This document shows, piece by piece, positions 6,910 through 13,422 of a DNA stretch of 64,000 nt. The stretch is taken from positions 1 to 64,000 of IMG/VR virus record IMGVR_UViG_3300040801_002290; one strand, given 5' to 3'. The DNA comes from a virus. A program made the position numbers and the translations under genes. The first letter of the stretch is position 1, and every line of letters starts with the position of its first letter. The notes under the pieces were generated by a model that saw only the letters and a program-made list of their open reading frames with translations, searched no databases and was not told where the DNA came from.

Positions 6910-6941
6910 ATGATACAACTACAGCACATGAGAATTATGTG
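6910..6941 (-). promoter_or_regulatory. CTCAT-class promoter overlapping tRNA-Gln 3' end
   Basis: The minus strand reads CACATAATTCTCAT, 12 nt, TATCAT. The first half-site begins within the CCA end of tRNA-Gln (6940-6942). It reads into the serine tRNAs. Confidence 0.7.
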
Positions 6942-7016
6942 GAAAGGGAGGAGGGATTCGAACCCCCAACATTCGCGTTCAAAGCGCGATGCAACTGCCA
7001 ATTGTGCTACTCCCTC
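6940..7016 (-). tRNA. tRNA-Gln (UUG)
   Basis: The stem TCGCG/CGCGA encloses loop CTTTGAA (TTG). The acceptor has one G-U pair and CCA is encoded. Confidence 0.94.
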
Positions 7017-7021
7017 ACAAA

Positions 7022-7138
7022 TCAGTCCATCAAAAATGTCACAAGAAACAAGCCGATGAATAGTAAAAGCAAAAATGCCCACACCGGAATGTAATAAAAC
7101 AGGACTAGAATAAAGAATAGAAAGAATAATAGATTCAT
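7022..7138 (-). CDS. Very small membrane protein, 38 residues
   Basis: ATG 7136-7138 to TGA 7022-7024. The product is nearly all hydrophobic (MNLLFFLFFILVLFYYIP... to LVTFLMD), consistent with one or two membrane helices. A weak GGCGGGA precedes the start. It lies between tRNA-Thr and tRNA-Gln on the same strand and may be co-transcribed with them. Confidence 0.6.
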   Translation of the reverse strand: MNLLFFLFFILVLFYYIPVWAFLLLLFIGLFLVTFLMD

Positions 7139-7155
7139 AGTCCCGCCTTTGTAGT

Positions 7156-7230
7156 TGGAGCCCTATGTCGGAATCGAACCAACATCAACTGTTTACAAGA
7201 CAGTAGTTTTAGCCATTAAACTAATAGGGC
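7156..7230 (-). tRNA. tRNA-Thr (UGU)
   Basis: The stem ACTGT/ACAGT encloses loop CTTGTAA (TGT); the acceptor GCCCTAT/ATAGGGC is perfect; CCA is encoded. Confidence 0.95.
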
Positions 7231-7234
7231 ATTT

Positions 7235-7309
7235 TGGCTCACCCTCTAGGATTCGAACCTAGGACCATACGGTTAACAGCCGTGCGCTCTTCCGCTGAGC
7301 TAAGGGTGA
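7235..7309 (-). tRNA. tRNA-Asn (GUU), copy 1
   Basis: The loop CTGTTAA gives GTT; the acceptor TCACCCT/AGGGTGA is perfect; G73 and CCA are encoded. Confidence 0.94.
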
Positions 7310-7312
7310 ATA

Positions 7313-7385
7313 TGGAGACCCGTGGCAGAATCGAACTGCCTCTAGTAGTTTTGCAGACTACTTTCTCTCCATGAGAATACGAGTC
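7313..7385 (-). tRNA. tRNA-Cys (GCA)
   Basis: The loop CTGCAAA between GTAGT and ACTAC gives GCA; CCA is encoded. Its first two bases are shared with the TGA stop of the upstream gene. Confidence 0.94.
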
Positions 7386-7587
7386 AGAAGTCCCGAAGAA
7401 CCATTTGAAAGGATTTAGCTACCTGTAGAGGAAGGTACATTTCATCCCCTACGAGTTGATTGTACTCGTTCCTAAGACTCAGAACTACATAATCTGGATT
7501 GTCTGGGTGAGTACGGACACTTAGAGAAAAGTCTCCGTGCCCGTCGTCCCATATAATCTGGTGGTTCTTTACAATGCTCATTTCCAT
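7384..7587 (-). CDS. Small hypothetical protein, 67 residues
   Basis: It starts MEMSIVKNHQIIWDDGHGDF after AAGGAGCAGACT. It looks like a small beta-rich protein with a short C-terminal helix. Function is unknown. The TGA stop overlaps the 5' end of tRNA-Cys, which implies that the mRNA is cut by tRNA processing at the stop codon. Confidence 0.8.
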   Translation of the reverse strand: MEMSIVKNHQIIWDDGHGDFSLSVRTHPDNPDYVVLSLRNEYNQLVGDEMYLPLQVAKSFQMVLRDF

Positions 7588-7608
7588 AGTCTGCTCCTTG
7601 GTTTTAGT

Positions 7609-7684
7609 TGGTATGAGTGGTAGGAGTCGAACCTACGATGCCGCTGTATCAGAGCGGTGCCTTAAACCACTTGGCTACACTCAT
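7609..7684 (-). tRNA. tRNA-Ile (GAU)
   Basis: The stem CCGCT/AGCGG encloses loop CTGATAC (GAT); the acceptor ATGAGTG/CACTCAT is perfect; CCA is encoded. Confidence 0.94.
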
Positions 7685-7699
7685 GCGCCCACATAAAGG

Positions 7700-7730
7700 A
7701 TTATAGCATACTCTTGGTGAGAAGTGTGAG
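7700..7730 (-). promoter_or_regulatory. CTCAT-class promoter before tRNA-Ile(GAU)
   Basis: The minus strand reads CTCACACTTCTCAC, 11 nt, TATAAT. The short leader leads directly into tRNA-Ile. Confidence 0.8.
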
Positions 7731-7731
7731 T

Positions 7732-7941
7732 CTACACACCGTCAAGTTTCTCTAAAGCCCGGAGAATATTAGTCTCTACTTCGTCATCACTCAATTCACC
7801 ATTACCAGCACGGTGAGCATAAGACCAGGAGTCGATTAAGGAAACAATTTCACGAATCCTTTCGTTATTCATAGCTGTCACGCAGTAAGAGATTTTGTGA
7901 AAAACCCTCTCATAAATCCTTAGTTTCTCTTCACAGTTCAT
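7732..7941 (-). CDS. Small helical hypothetical protein, 69 residues
   Basis: MNCEEKLRIYERVFHKISY to LEKLDGV, all helical and charged. The start overlaps the upstream stop (ATGA type). The stop sits one base before the CTCAT promoter. No domain is recognised. Confidence 0.8.
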   Translation of the reverse strand: MNCEEKLRIYERVFHKISYCVTAMNNERIREIVSLIDSWSYAHRAGNGELSDDEVETNILRALEKLDGV

Positions 7942-8216
7942 GGTAGTTGGAACCTCAAATCGGAATTACCAACCAGCTTAATGGTGACTTTTGAGCCATT
8001 AACATCCTTCTCAAAAAACAACTCTTCTGTAGTAACAGAGTACACATGACCGTGGTCGTGTGCCGAAGTGTACTTTGTTTTTCCTATAAGAGTAATCTCT
8101 TCGGTCTCTCCGTTGGGCCACATGATGGTTAGTTTGTCTCCGCTAAAAACCCTTTTGTCTCCCAGATAGTACTCAAGGTGTTCCCAATTATTACGGACTT
8201 TGATGGGTTCAAACAT
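7938..8216 (-). CDS. Hypothetical beta-rich protein
   Basis: Start MFEPIKVRNNWEHLEYYLGDKRVFSGDKL at ATG 8214-8216; an in-frame TTG three codons upstream is the alternative. About 92 residues of alternating strands resemble a small barrel (VTIKLVGNSDLRFQLP at the end). No function is assigned. Confidence 0.75.
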   Translation of the reverse strand: MFEPIKVRNNWEHLEYYLGDKRVFSGDKLTIMWPNGETEEITLIGKTKYTSAHDHGHVYSVTTEELFFEKDVNGSKVTIKLVGNSDLRFQLP

Positions 8217-8231
8217 TTTATCCAACTTTCT

Positions 8232-8351
8232 TTATCTACCGCCGAAAAGTCTCCTAAAAAACTCAATGATTCTTTCCCAGAATGTCATTATTTTTTCCCC
8301 GGAAAACCGGTATCTATCTGAGAACCTAATGGTTTTATCTCCCCACTTCAT
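8232..8351 (-). CDS. Small basic amphipathic peptide, 39 residues
   Basis: ATG 8349-8351 is preceded by GGAGGTAAAAC, a near-perfect ribosome binding site, and ends at TAA 8232-8234. The C-terminus (MTFWERIIEFFRRLFGGR) is an amphipathic, arginine-rich helix, so membrane association is plausible. It lies directly before tRNA-Gln(CUG). Confidence 0.8.
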   Translation of the reverse strand: MKWGDKTIRFSDRYRFSGEKIMTFWERIIEFFRRLFGGR

Positions 8352-8370
8352 GTTTTACCTCCGGGATTTT

Positions 8371-8446
8371 TGGCAGTCCCTCCTCGGTTCGAACGAGGAC
8401 TCTTTCGGTTCAGAGCCGAATGTTTTTCCTATTAAACTAAGGGACT
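8371..8446 (-). tRNA. tRNA-Gln (CUG)
   Basis: The stem TTCGG/CCGAA encloses loop CTCTGAA (CTG); the acceptor AGTCCCT/AGGGACT is perfect; G73 and CCA are encoded. Confidence 0.95.
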
Positions 8447-8458
8447 ACGATGAGGATG

Positions 8459-8650
8459 TTATGCAGAATGACTCTGTTCAAGCAGGGCGGTCAGAGCTAG
8501 GTCCACTGAGTCAAGAATTGAATTAGGTGACTTATCACTCATTGCTCCCGACACGTTAGCCATAGTTCTCAAAAAAGCTTCACTTACAACAACCCCGTTT
8601 TCTGTAACTTCTCCAGTACTACTTAATTCGGCAATAACAAAGTGTCTCAT
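8459..8650 (-). CDS. Small hypothetical protein, 63 residues
   Basis: MRHFVIAELSSTGEVTENG to LLEQSHSA, preceded by AAAGGAGAGC. It follows a CTCAT promoter and ends just upstream of tRNA-Gln. No function is recognised. Confidence 0.8.
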   Translation of the reverse strand: MRHFVIAELSSTGEVTENGVVVSEAFLRTMANVSGAMSDKSPNSILDSVDLALTALLEQSHSA

Positions 8651-8665
8651 GCTCTCCTTTCATAC

Positions 8666-8697
8666 ACAATAAAACGACCTTAGATGAGAATTATGTG
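8666..8697 (-). promoter_or_regulatory. CTCAT-class promoter overlapping tRNA-Leu 3' end
   Basis: The minus strand reads CACATAATTCTCAT, 12 nt, TATTGT. The first half-site starts in the CCA of tRNA-Leu (8696-8698). Confidence 0.7.
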
Positions 8698-8781
8698 GTG
8701 CCTAAGGTGGGATTCGAACCCACACGCCCTTTCGGGCACTGCCCCCTCAAGACAGCGTGTCTACCATTCCACCACTTAGGC
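8696..8781 (-). tRNA. tRNA-Leu (GAG)
   Basis: A class II tRNA with loop TTGAGGG (GAG), a variable arm with a GCCC/GGGC hairpin, a perfect acceptor and encoded CCA. Confidence 0.94.
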
Positions 8782-8786
8782 TTATA

Positions 8787-9470
8787 TTAGAAGCCGAACA
8801 AAACTCCGAAGTTTATGTGAATCCCGTTAAAGGTTGCTCTGGCCGTGCCTTCGGCTATCGGAGTAAAACTCTGAGAAACTACATACTTGCCTTCAAGGGT
8901 TAAGGCAAAGCCCTCAGTTATGTAATACCTAGCCTGAGAAGAAAGCTGGGCTGCGGGTCCAGCAATATAGTATTTGCTTTCCGGAGAAAGGTGAGTTCTG
9001 GTACCGTTTTGAAGCCCGCGAATTTCTGTAGCTGGATTAGGAATAGAAAGCCCGAATCCTGCCCTAGAAACAATGTGAAATACGTCGGTAATTTCGTAAA
9101 CATGCCCTACATTAAATAGAGCAATGTTGTGACCGTCTGAAAGCTCAAAGTGCTGAACAACATTCTCCGGGTCATTACCACTGACGTAATAAGACTTATC
9201 GTGAATCCACTCAATCTCATAAACTATGTTATCGACCCTATTACCCAGTCTAACAGTGTAGTAATTCTCTGTCAACCCTGCCAGACTAGAGAAATTAGAC
9301 CACGGTCGTGTTTCATACCTGGCGTCTGTAACAGAGTAATCCTCAAAACCGGATTGAGAAATCACTAGAGTATTAGGAGCTTTGAAGCTGGTGCCAGTAG
9401 ATACCTCCAAGCTCCAAGCCAAAGAATAAGACACAAAAAGTGAAATTAATAGAACCACTAGTTTTCTCAT
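8787..9470 (-). CDS. Predicted outer-membrane beta-barrel protein
   Basis: The start at 9468-9470 (MRKLVVLLISLFVSYSLAWS) follows AGGAGAAT; a longer frame would run into tRNA-Leu. Residues 1-18 are a signal peptide. The mature part (about 209 residues) alternates polar and aromatic residues and ends NFGVLFGF, with the terminal Phe typical of outer-membrane barrels. It sits between two leucine tRNAs. A role in superinfection exclusion or lysis would fit a phage barrel, but this is inference. Confidence 0.7.
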   Translation of the reverse strand: MRKLVVLLISLFVSYSLAWSLEVSTGTSFKAPNTLVISQSGFEDYSVTDARYETRPWSNFSSLAGLTENYYTVRLGNRVDNIVYEIEWIHDKSYYVSGNDPENVVQHFELSDGHNIALFNVGHVYEITDVFHIVSRAGFGLSIPNPATEIRGLQNGTRTHLSPESKYYIAGPAAQLSSQARYYITEGFALTLEGKYVVSQSFTPIAEGTARATFNGIHINFGVLFGF

Positions 9471-9483
9471 ATATTCTCCTAAT

Positions 9484-9567
9484 TGGTGCCCAGGGTGGGA
9501 TTCGAACCCACAAGCCTTTCGGCACTGCATTTTGAGTGCAGCGTGTATACCGTTCCACCACCTGGGC
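9484..9567 (-). tRNA. tRNA-Leu (CAA)
   Basis: A class II tRNA with stem CTGCA/TGCAG and loop CTCAAAA (CAA); CCA is encoded. The 5' base is shared with the stop codon of the upstream nucleotidyltransferase gene. Confidence 0.95.
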
Positions 9568-10271
9568 TAGTGATTAAGAATAAAGTACTCTGTCAATTCA
9601 GACTTCAATAAGTCAGGAAGGTGAAGCTTATCCTTGTTGTCATTATAGCACTCTTCCAGCTTGGGCACAAAGGACTCTATTTCCTCTTCTACCTGGGGCT
9701 TTACGAAGACCCCGCTTTTAACATTCCTTAAATGTACCTTCAACTCCGGGGTTAAATAAAAGTATTCGCCGGTTTGAAGAATATTGTACAAAGTGTACAT
9801 TCCACGAAGAAGATGTGCTGCGTACTTAGGGTCATAACCCATACGGTTTACCAACTCAGTACGCTCAGGGCTACGAGGCTTATGTCCCACAAGCCTGTCC
9901 TTTTGACTCCTAACATAGCCCATATAGGAACCGGCTACGTTTTGGGTAATCACATAAGGACGAACAGCATCAATCATTCCTTTTACAAAAGACTCTTCTC
10001 TAACCGGGGAATGAAAAACTAGGTCAATAGCATTGAAGTTACCCTTTACCAGCATCACAGCCAGCTTAGCAGCAGTGTGAATAGAGTAGTCGTCTTCCTC
10101 ATGCTGGGAAACGCTCAATAGTCTGTCCTGAAATGGATTAAGGTAGGAAATCCGGTTGTGAAAAACCCCCGTGAAATCCGTGTCGGATTCGGGGGTGTCC
10201 ATACCGTACATTTTACTTCCCGTTACCCAAACCTGTGCGTTGTACTCAATGAAGAATTCTGGAATTTCCAT
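9567..10271 (-). CDS. Nucleotidyltransferase of the polymerase beta superfamily
   Basis: It has 234 residues. GSKMYGMDTPESDTDFTGVF (about residues 18-37) is the GS...DxD signature of polymerase-beta-type nucleotidyltransferases (COG3541-like). These enzymes transfer nucleotides to RNA, protein or small molecules. The rest is helical and lacks a recognisable second domain. Its stop codon touches tRNA-Leu, and it lies amid tRNA genes, so a tRNA 3'-end or repair function is attractive, though CCA ends are already encoded here. A toxin or antibiotic-modifying relative cannot be excluded. Confidence 0.75.
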   Translation of the reverse strand: MEIPEFFIEYNAQVWVTGSKMYGMDTPESDTDFTGVFHNRISYLNPFQDRLLSVSQHEEDDYSIHTAAKLAVMLVKGNFNAIDLVFHSPVREESFVKGMIDAVRPYVITQNVAGSYMGYVRSQKDRLVGHKPRSPERTELVNRMGYDPKYAAHLLRGMYTLYNILQTGEYFYLTPELKVHLRNVKSGVFVKPQVEEEIESFVPKLEECYNDNKDKLHLPDLLKSELTEYFILNH

Positions 10272-10363
10272 CTCAATCTCTTTTCTTTATAAGTTATTCA
10301 GAGTAATGTTTGAATGAGTTCTTATTGACGGCTGACTCTGCCATGTTGGTCTAGACAGGAATT

Positions 10364-10432
10364 TCCTGCCCCAGGATTCGAACCTGGACTATAGCCGTTT
10401 GACCGAAGTATCTCACTCACTGGCTGCTGAAA
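10364..10432 (-). pseudogene. tRNA-like relic
   Basis: The minus strand has a perfect T-arm (CCAGG TTCGAAT CCTGG, 10371-10387) and a variable-loop-like stretch, but I cannot fold a standard anticodon arm, and no 5' acceptor partner or CCA is present. It is probably a decayed tRNA. Confidence 0.35.
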
Positions 10433-10436
10433 ACTT

Positions 10437-10512
10437 TGGTACCGGTGGTGGGATTCGAACCCACACTTTGGCGATTTTAAGTCGCATGACTCTACCATTG
10501 GTCTACACCGGC
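10437..10512 (-). tRNA. Class I tRNA with UAA anticodon
   Basis: The stem GCGA/TCGC encloses loop CTTAAAA (anticodon TAA, leucine codon UUA). The variable loop is only 5 nt, whereas leucine tRNAs normally have a long arm. The acceptor and T-arm are good and CCA is encoded. The amino acid charged is therefore uncertain. Confidence 0.85.
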
Positions 10513-10550
10513 ACGCGCTTACTTAGATAGTATGGAATACTATGTAAAGT

Positions 10551-10635
10551 TGGTGCCGACGACAGGACTTGAACCTGCAACCCCAGAGGGGACTGCGTTC
10601 TAAGCGCAGCGCGTATACCATTCCGCCACGTCGGC
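10551..10635 (-). tRNA. tRNA-Leu (UAG)
   Basis: A class II tRNA with stem CTGCG/CGCAG and loop CTTAGAA (TAG); the acceptor GCCGACG/CGTCGGC is perfect; CCA is encoded. Confidence 0.95.
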
Positions 10636-10926
10636 ATAAATTCGGCTGCCCGTCTGACTAGGACGAAGTGTCGATAAAGCCGCTAAGCAATATCCGAGTC
10701 CAAGGAAATTTCACCAGACCGTAGGTTTAAGCTTCCCTAGAGGCTTTCGGCCTTGAGCCCACCGAAGGCTCAGATAGATAGAGCAGTTTATTCGTCATGC
10801 TCAGGACTAGCCCCAAAACGGGCCTTTTGTATAATGCGGGTTTTGCTGCGCGGCGGGTTACCCGGAAACCGCCAATATGGATACGGAGTCTTTTACTAAA
10901 CCTGGCGCTGCCGTTCCAGGAACTAC
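10636..10926 (-). ncRNA. Long structured leader or unidentified RNA
   Basis: About 290 nt between the promoter at 10927-10958 and tRNA-Leu hold no convincing gene (one 23-codon ATG frame lacks a ribosome binding site). The minus strand can form several successive hairpins, for example AGGC/GCCT around CGAAA, GAGCC/GGGCTC and GGCGG/CCGCC. It may be a processed tRNA leader or a distinct RNA. Confidence 0.4.
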
Positions 10927-10958
10927 ACTATACTGTGTCTCTCTATGAGAGTTATGAG
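10927..10958 (-). promoter_or_regulatory. CTCAT-class promoter
   Basis: The minus strand reads CTCATAACTCTCAT, 12 nt, TATAGT. The upstream gene's TAA stop lies inside the first half-site. Confidence 0.8.
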
Positions 10959-11131
10959 TTGGTGATTCGCCTCAGGTTTGCACTGTTGAGAGGAACAACA
11001 TCTACTCTGCGCCTACGGCTAGTGCGATAGCTATCGGCAATAAGGTTTGCCTGAGGACGACTATCCGCAATAAGGGTGTTAGCCCTGCCGTCACGATACG
11101 ATTCCCAAACTACTACGAGATGCTTATTCAT
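10952..11131 (-). CDS. Small Arg-rich hypothetical protein, 59 residues
   Basis: ATG 11129-11131 follows GAAAGGAAGAAAT; the frame ends at TAA 10952-10954. It begins MNKHLVVVWESYRDGRANTL and carries a run of four Arg in the middle (YRTSRRRRVDVV). Function is unknown. It has an unusually long structured 5' region (about 100 nt) after tRNA-Ala. Confidence 0.75.
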   Translation of the reverse strand: MNKHLVVVWESYRDGRANTLIADSRPQANLIADSYRTSRRRRVDVVPLNSANLRRITNS

Positions 11132-11236
11132 ATTTCTTCCTTTCTAAGGGGAGGGTTTTTGCGCGGAACCCTTAAAACCGCCACTATCCCCGCAACCCGA
11201 ACCTGTCCTCGGTCAAGCGTCTCTCCGCTTTGTCAA

Positions 11237-11311
11237 TGGTGGACAGCCGGGGAATCGAACCCCGAATTCCTGCTTGCAAAACAGGTGTGTTCCCGTTAGC
11301 ACTAGCCGCCC
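11237..11311 (-). tRNA. tRNA-Ala (UGC)
   Basis: The stem CCTGT/GCAGG encloses loop TTTGCAA (TGC); the acceptor has two G-U pairs; CCA is encoded. Confidence 0.93.
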
Positions 11312-11322
11312 GAGCTAGAGTA

Positions 11323-11354
11323 AGTATAGCTTACTCGTTTGTGAGAATGATTAG
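11323..11354 (-). promoter_or_regulatory. CTCAT-class promoter before tRNA-Ala
   Basis: The minus strand reads CTAATCATTCTCAC, 12 nt, TATACT. The TAA of the upstream gene is part of the first half-site. Confidence 0.75.
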
Positions 11355-11488
11355 AACTTGTAGAACTTATGGAAGTCTGGGTATTGACTAGCCGCGAAAT
11401 TCTTCATCCAAGCATCTACCCTGTAACGTTTAGGTAGTGAGTCAAGAATGACAGCCACTTCTGTGATATTAAACAACTTATTCATCAT
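11351..11488 (-). CDS. Small hypothetical protein, 45 residues
   Basis: ATG 11486-11488 follows GAGGAAT and overlaps the end of the upstream gene; TAA is at 11351-11353. It starts MMNKLFNITEVAVILDSLP and ends HKFYKF. No domain is recognised; size and coupling suggest a genuine phage microprotein. Confidence 0.75.
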   Translation of the reverse strand: MMNKLFNITEVAVILDSLPKRYRVDAWMKNFAASQYPDFHKFYKF

Positions 11489-11645
11489 AATTCCTCATTA
11501 ACTCCTTTAGAGCTTCGTTTGGTTCTGGTGGATTCTCTAACATTTCCATGAAGTATTTCCAGTCTACTTCTGAAACTTCCATGATTACAGGGATTAGATT
11601 CTTGAAGGCTTCGATTTCCTCTTCGGTTAGTTTACTCTTTTCCAT
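11478..11645 (-). CDS. Small acidic hypothetical protein, 55 residues
   Basis: The start MEKSKLTEEEIEAFKNLIP at 11643-11645 lies within the last codons of the upstream gene, suggesting coupled translation. The protein is helical and acidic. No function is recognised. Confidence 0.75.
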   Translation of the reverse strand: MEKSKLTEEEIEAFKNLIPVIMEVSEVDWKYFMEMLENPPEPNEALKELMRNYDE

Positions 11646-11877
11646 AGTCAAGGTACTCAAAGTACACACTCAGTGCGTAAAGTAAACTTTCTCCGTTGTC
11701 GCCATCGCCCCCAACTTCCCAACCCAGAGAGTCTCCCATTTCCTGGTAATCATAATCCATAAGAAACTCCATAAGCTTTACTGCTTTGGTGTGATGCTCC
11801 GCGCCGTCGTCATACCGTCTCTCGGCACTGAATTGACGTTCTGGAAGTGTACGCTTTACGTCATTAAACAAGGTCAT
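11632..11877 (-). CDS. Acidic hypothetical protein, 81 residues
   Basis: MTLFNDVKRTLPERQFSAERRYDDGAEHHTKAVKLMEFL to FEYLDYGKE. It is mostly helical and rich in Asp, Glu and Tyr. It begins about 20 nt after the CCA end of tRNA-Ser and is likely expressed from the same transcript. No family is recognised. Confidence 0.8.
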   Translation of the reverse strand: MTLFNDVKRTLPERQFSAERRYDDGAEHHTKAVKLMEFLMDYDYQEMGDSLGWEVGGDGDNGESLLYALSVYFEYLDYGKE

Positions 11878-11897
11878 GTTGACCCCTTTCAGTTAAT

Positions 11898-11983
11898 TGG
11901 CGGAAGGTGAGGGAATCGAACCCCCAAGGCTTTTACACCCAGCCGCTTTCAAGGCGGTGTCCTCGTCCATTCGGGCACCTTCC
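11898..11983 (-). tRNA. tRNA-Ser (UGA)
   Basis: A class II tRNA with CCGC/GCGG closing loop CTTGAAA (TGA), acceptor GGAAGGT/ACCTTCC, G73 and encoded CCA. Confidence 0.93.
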
Positions 11984-11984
11984 G

Positions 11985-12057
11985 TGCTTTGCCTGGTCCC
12001 GAATCGAACGGGACACTTTCCCCAAAATGGGTTGTGCTTCATCATTTACACCACAGG
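11985..12057 (-). pseudogene. Degenerate tRNA-like sequence
   Basis: The T-arm (TCCCG TTCGATT CGGGA) and a D-arm-like GTG/CAC are clear, and a five-pair acceptor (GCCTG/CAGGC) can form. The anticodon region (CCCATTTTGGGG) does not make a normal stem and CCA is absent. It may derive from a lysine or proline tRNA. Confidence 0.4.
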
Positions 12058-12065
12058 CTAATTGC

Positions 12066-12140
12066 TGGTGACCCCGGTAGGAATCGAACCTACATCTAGA
12101 CTTTAGGAGAGTCCTATTCTGTCCATTGAACTACGAGGTC
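12066..12140 (-). tRNA. tRNA-Arg (CCU)
   Basis: The stem GGACT/AGTCT encloses loop CTCCTAA (CCT); the acceptor GACCTCG/CGGGGTC has one wobble pair; CCA is encoded. Confidence 0.93.
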
Positions 12141-12369
12141 ATGTACGGTTTATGGGTGACCGAAAACCCCGCCAAGCCTATGACCCTCGTTGCGGTGAGG
12201 GGATGCTTTATGGTGTGGCATCTAAACCCTATGATTAACCCTATCAGTGGGACAGGGGCTCTTATGGTTAGCCCTGCGGAACCTGTGCAACCCTAGGGTT
12301 TGGGCAAACCCCGATGCCCTAATTCAGTGCCGTTGCCTCACCGAATCCGTTTTTGAAGGACGGTACCTT
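12141..12369 (-). other. 229-nt gene-free spacer inside the tRNA array
   Basis: No supported ORF. On the minus strand TAGGGTT occurs three times, and GGTTTGGGCAAACC (12297-12310) is a hairpin. A 23-codon ATG frame is present without good support. It may be a processed spacer or RNA. Confidence 0.4.
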
Positions 12370-12444
12370 TGGTCCCCCCGGCAGGAATCGAACCCGCTTT
12401 GAACCGGTTAAAAGCCGGGAGCCTATCCATTCGGCCTCAGGGGG
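12370..12444 (-). tRNA. tRNA-Lys (UUU)
   Basis: The loop CTTTTAA gives TTT; the acceptor CCCCCTG/CGGGGGG pairs fully with one wobble; CCA is encoded. Confidence 0.93.
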
Positions 12445-12447
12445 ATG

Positions 12448-12524
12448 TGGAGGCCCGTGAAGGATTCGAACCCTCGACCAGCCGGGTAGAAACCGGCGGC
12501 TCTAGTCCACTGAGCTAACGGGCC
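12448..12524 (-). tRNA. tRNA-Arg (UCU)
   Basis: The stem GCCGG/CCGGC encloses loop TTTCTAC (TCT); the acceptor GGCCCGT/ACGGGCC is perfect; CCA is encoded. Confidence 0.94.
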
Positions 12525-12541
12525 TTGCGCTTACAGGGGTA

Positions 12542-12573
12542 AGCATACTACTTGGTAACATGAGAAGAATGAG
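12542..12573 (-). promoter_or_regulatory. CTCAT-class promoter before tRNA-Arg/Lys
   Basis: The minus strand reads CTCATTCTTCTCAT, 12 nt, TATGCT, immediately after the stop of the gene at 12574. Confidence 0.8.
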
Positions 12574-13188
12574 TTACTCTAACGGTATTGAATTTCTGTG
12601 AATTCTATTAATAATAATTCCAAAGTCCCAAAAATTTGTGTCATGGCTGGGAGTGATATAAAATTCCCCACCATTAGTAACAAAAGTCTGCATTGTAAAC
12701 GCAGGAACGGTTAAACAAAAGGTGTGTTCAATGCCTTGACCCCTTACCAGTGCTGACGTGTTTTGCCAAACAATATTACTACCAGAAACTCCTGGGTCAC
12801 CAATATCTAACTCGGAGAGAATATAAGCTCCCTGTACCGCTGCGGAATCACACCTAAACTGAAATCTTATTATATAAAAATCCCCAACATTACTTGGCAT
12901 AAATTTGTTTGTTGAGGGGTTCCACCAACACCCAGACGCATCCGGAGGCAAGTACTCTGTTATATTACTAAGTAGGCTATTGTTAGTAACCTTGGTTCTC
13001 GTACCCGCAGTTACTGGTAGTTTAGATAAAGATGTATACTGATTGTCAAAGTGATTACACCAGCCGGTTCCTGTTACTCCGACAATGCTCGCTACTAGGT
13101 TTCGCATATCAGAAGCGGAAATTTCACCGGTAGTGTTATCAGAAAAATCAGAGTATAGCTGTTGTATCGTACGTTTGGTGGCTGGCAT
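12574..13188 (-). CDS. Probable virion/tail accessory protein
   Basis: It has 204 residues from ATG 13186-13188 (MPATKRTIQQLYSDF). The N-terminal TGEISASDMRNLVASI pattern is common at the start of phage tail-fibre and decoration proteins. The C-terminal 130 residues are a beta-rich domain (FYIIRFQFRCDS, HTFCLTVPAFTM, FWDFGIIINRI), similar in feel to C1q/TNF-like or jelly-roll tips. A GTG start three codons upstream is possible. It overlaps the upstream 65-residue gene closely. A virion role is inference from these patterns. Confidence 0.6.
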   Translation of the reverse strand: MPATKRTIQQLYSDFSDNTTGEISASDMRNLVASIVGVTGTGWCNHFDNQYTSLSKLPVTAGTRTKVTNNSLLSNITEYLPPDASGCWWNPSTNKFMPSNVGDFYIIRFQFRCDSAAVQGAYILSELDIGDPGVSGSNIVWQNTSALVRGQGIEHTFCLTVPAFTMQTFVTNGGEFYITPSHDTNFWDFGIIINRIHRNSIPLE

Positions 13189-13193
13189 TAGTA

Positions 13194-13391
13194 TCACCCC
13201 ACGTCAAAGGAATCATCAAAAGCAGAGCTAAAAGCGGGACCTTCCTTTTCTACGCAGCATTCCTCTATCATCTCTGCCATAGCTAAAATGGCGTGAAATA
13301 AAGTCATGTCCGAGGGTAGGCCGGGGTTGGATATCGCTCTTAGCGAAGCTTCATTGTCTCTAATAATCTTTTTCAGAGACTTGATGTCCAT
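13194..13391 (-). CDS. Small helical protein, 65 residues
   Basis: MDIKSLKKIIRDNEASLRAI to FDDSFDVG; helical with a double Cys (EECCVEKE). Directly upstream of the probable virion protein, so it may be its partner or chaperone. Function is unknown. Confidence 0.75.
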   Translation of the reverse strand: MDIKSLKKIIRDNEASLRAISNPGLPSDMTLFHAILAMAEMIEECCVEKEGPAFSSAFDDSFDVG

Positions 13392-13422
13392 AACTAGAGA
13401 CTACTACTAAAACCTTAATAAG

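Noticed and set aside
9373-9530. Extending the barrel protein gene upstream to 9530
   Set aside because: The extension translates tRNA-Leu; the signal peptide and ribosome site fix the start at 9470.
10437-10512. Ochre-suppressor tRNA
   Set aside because: An ochre suppressor would have anticodon UUA; here positions 34-36 read UAA, a UUA leucine decoder.
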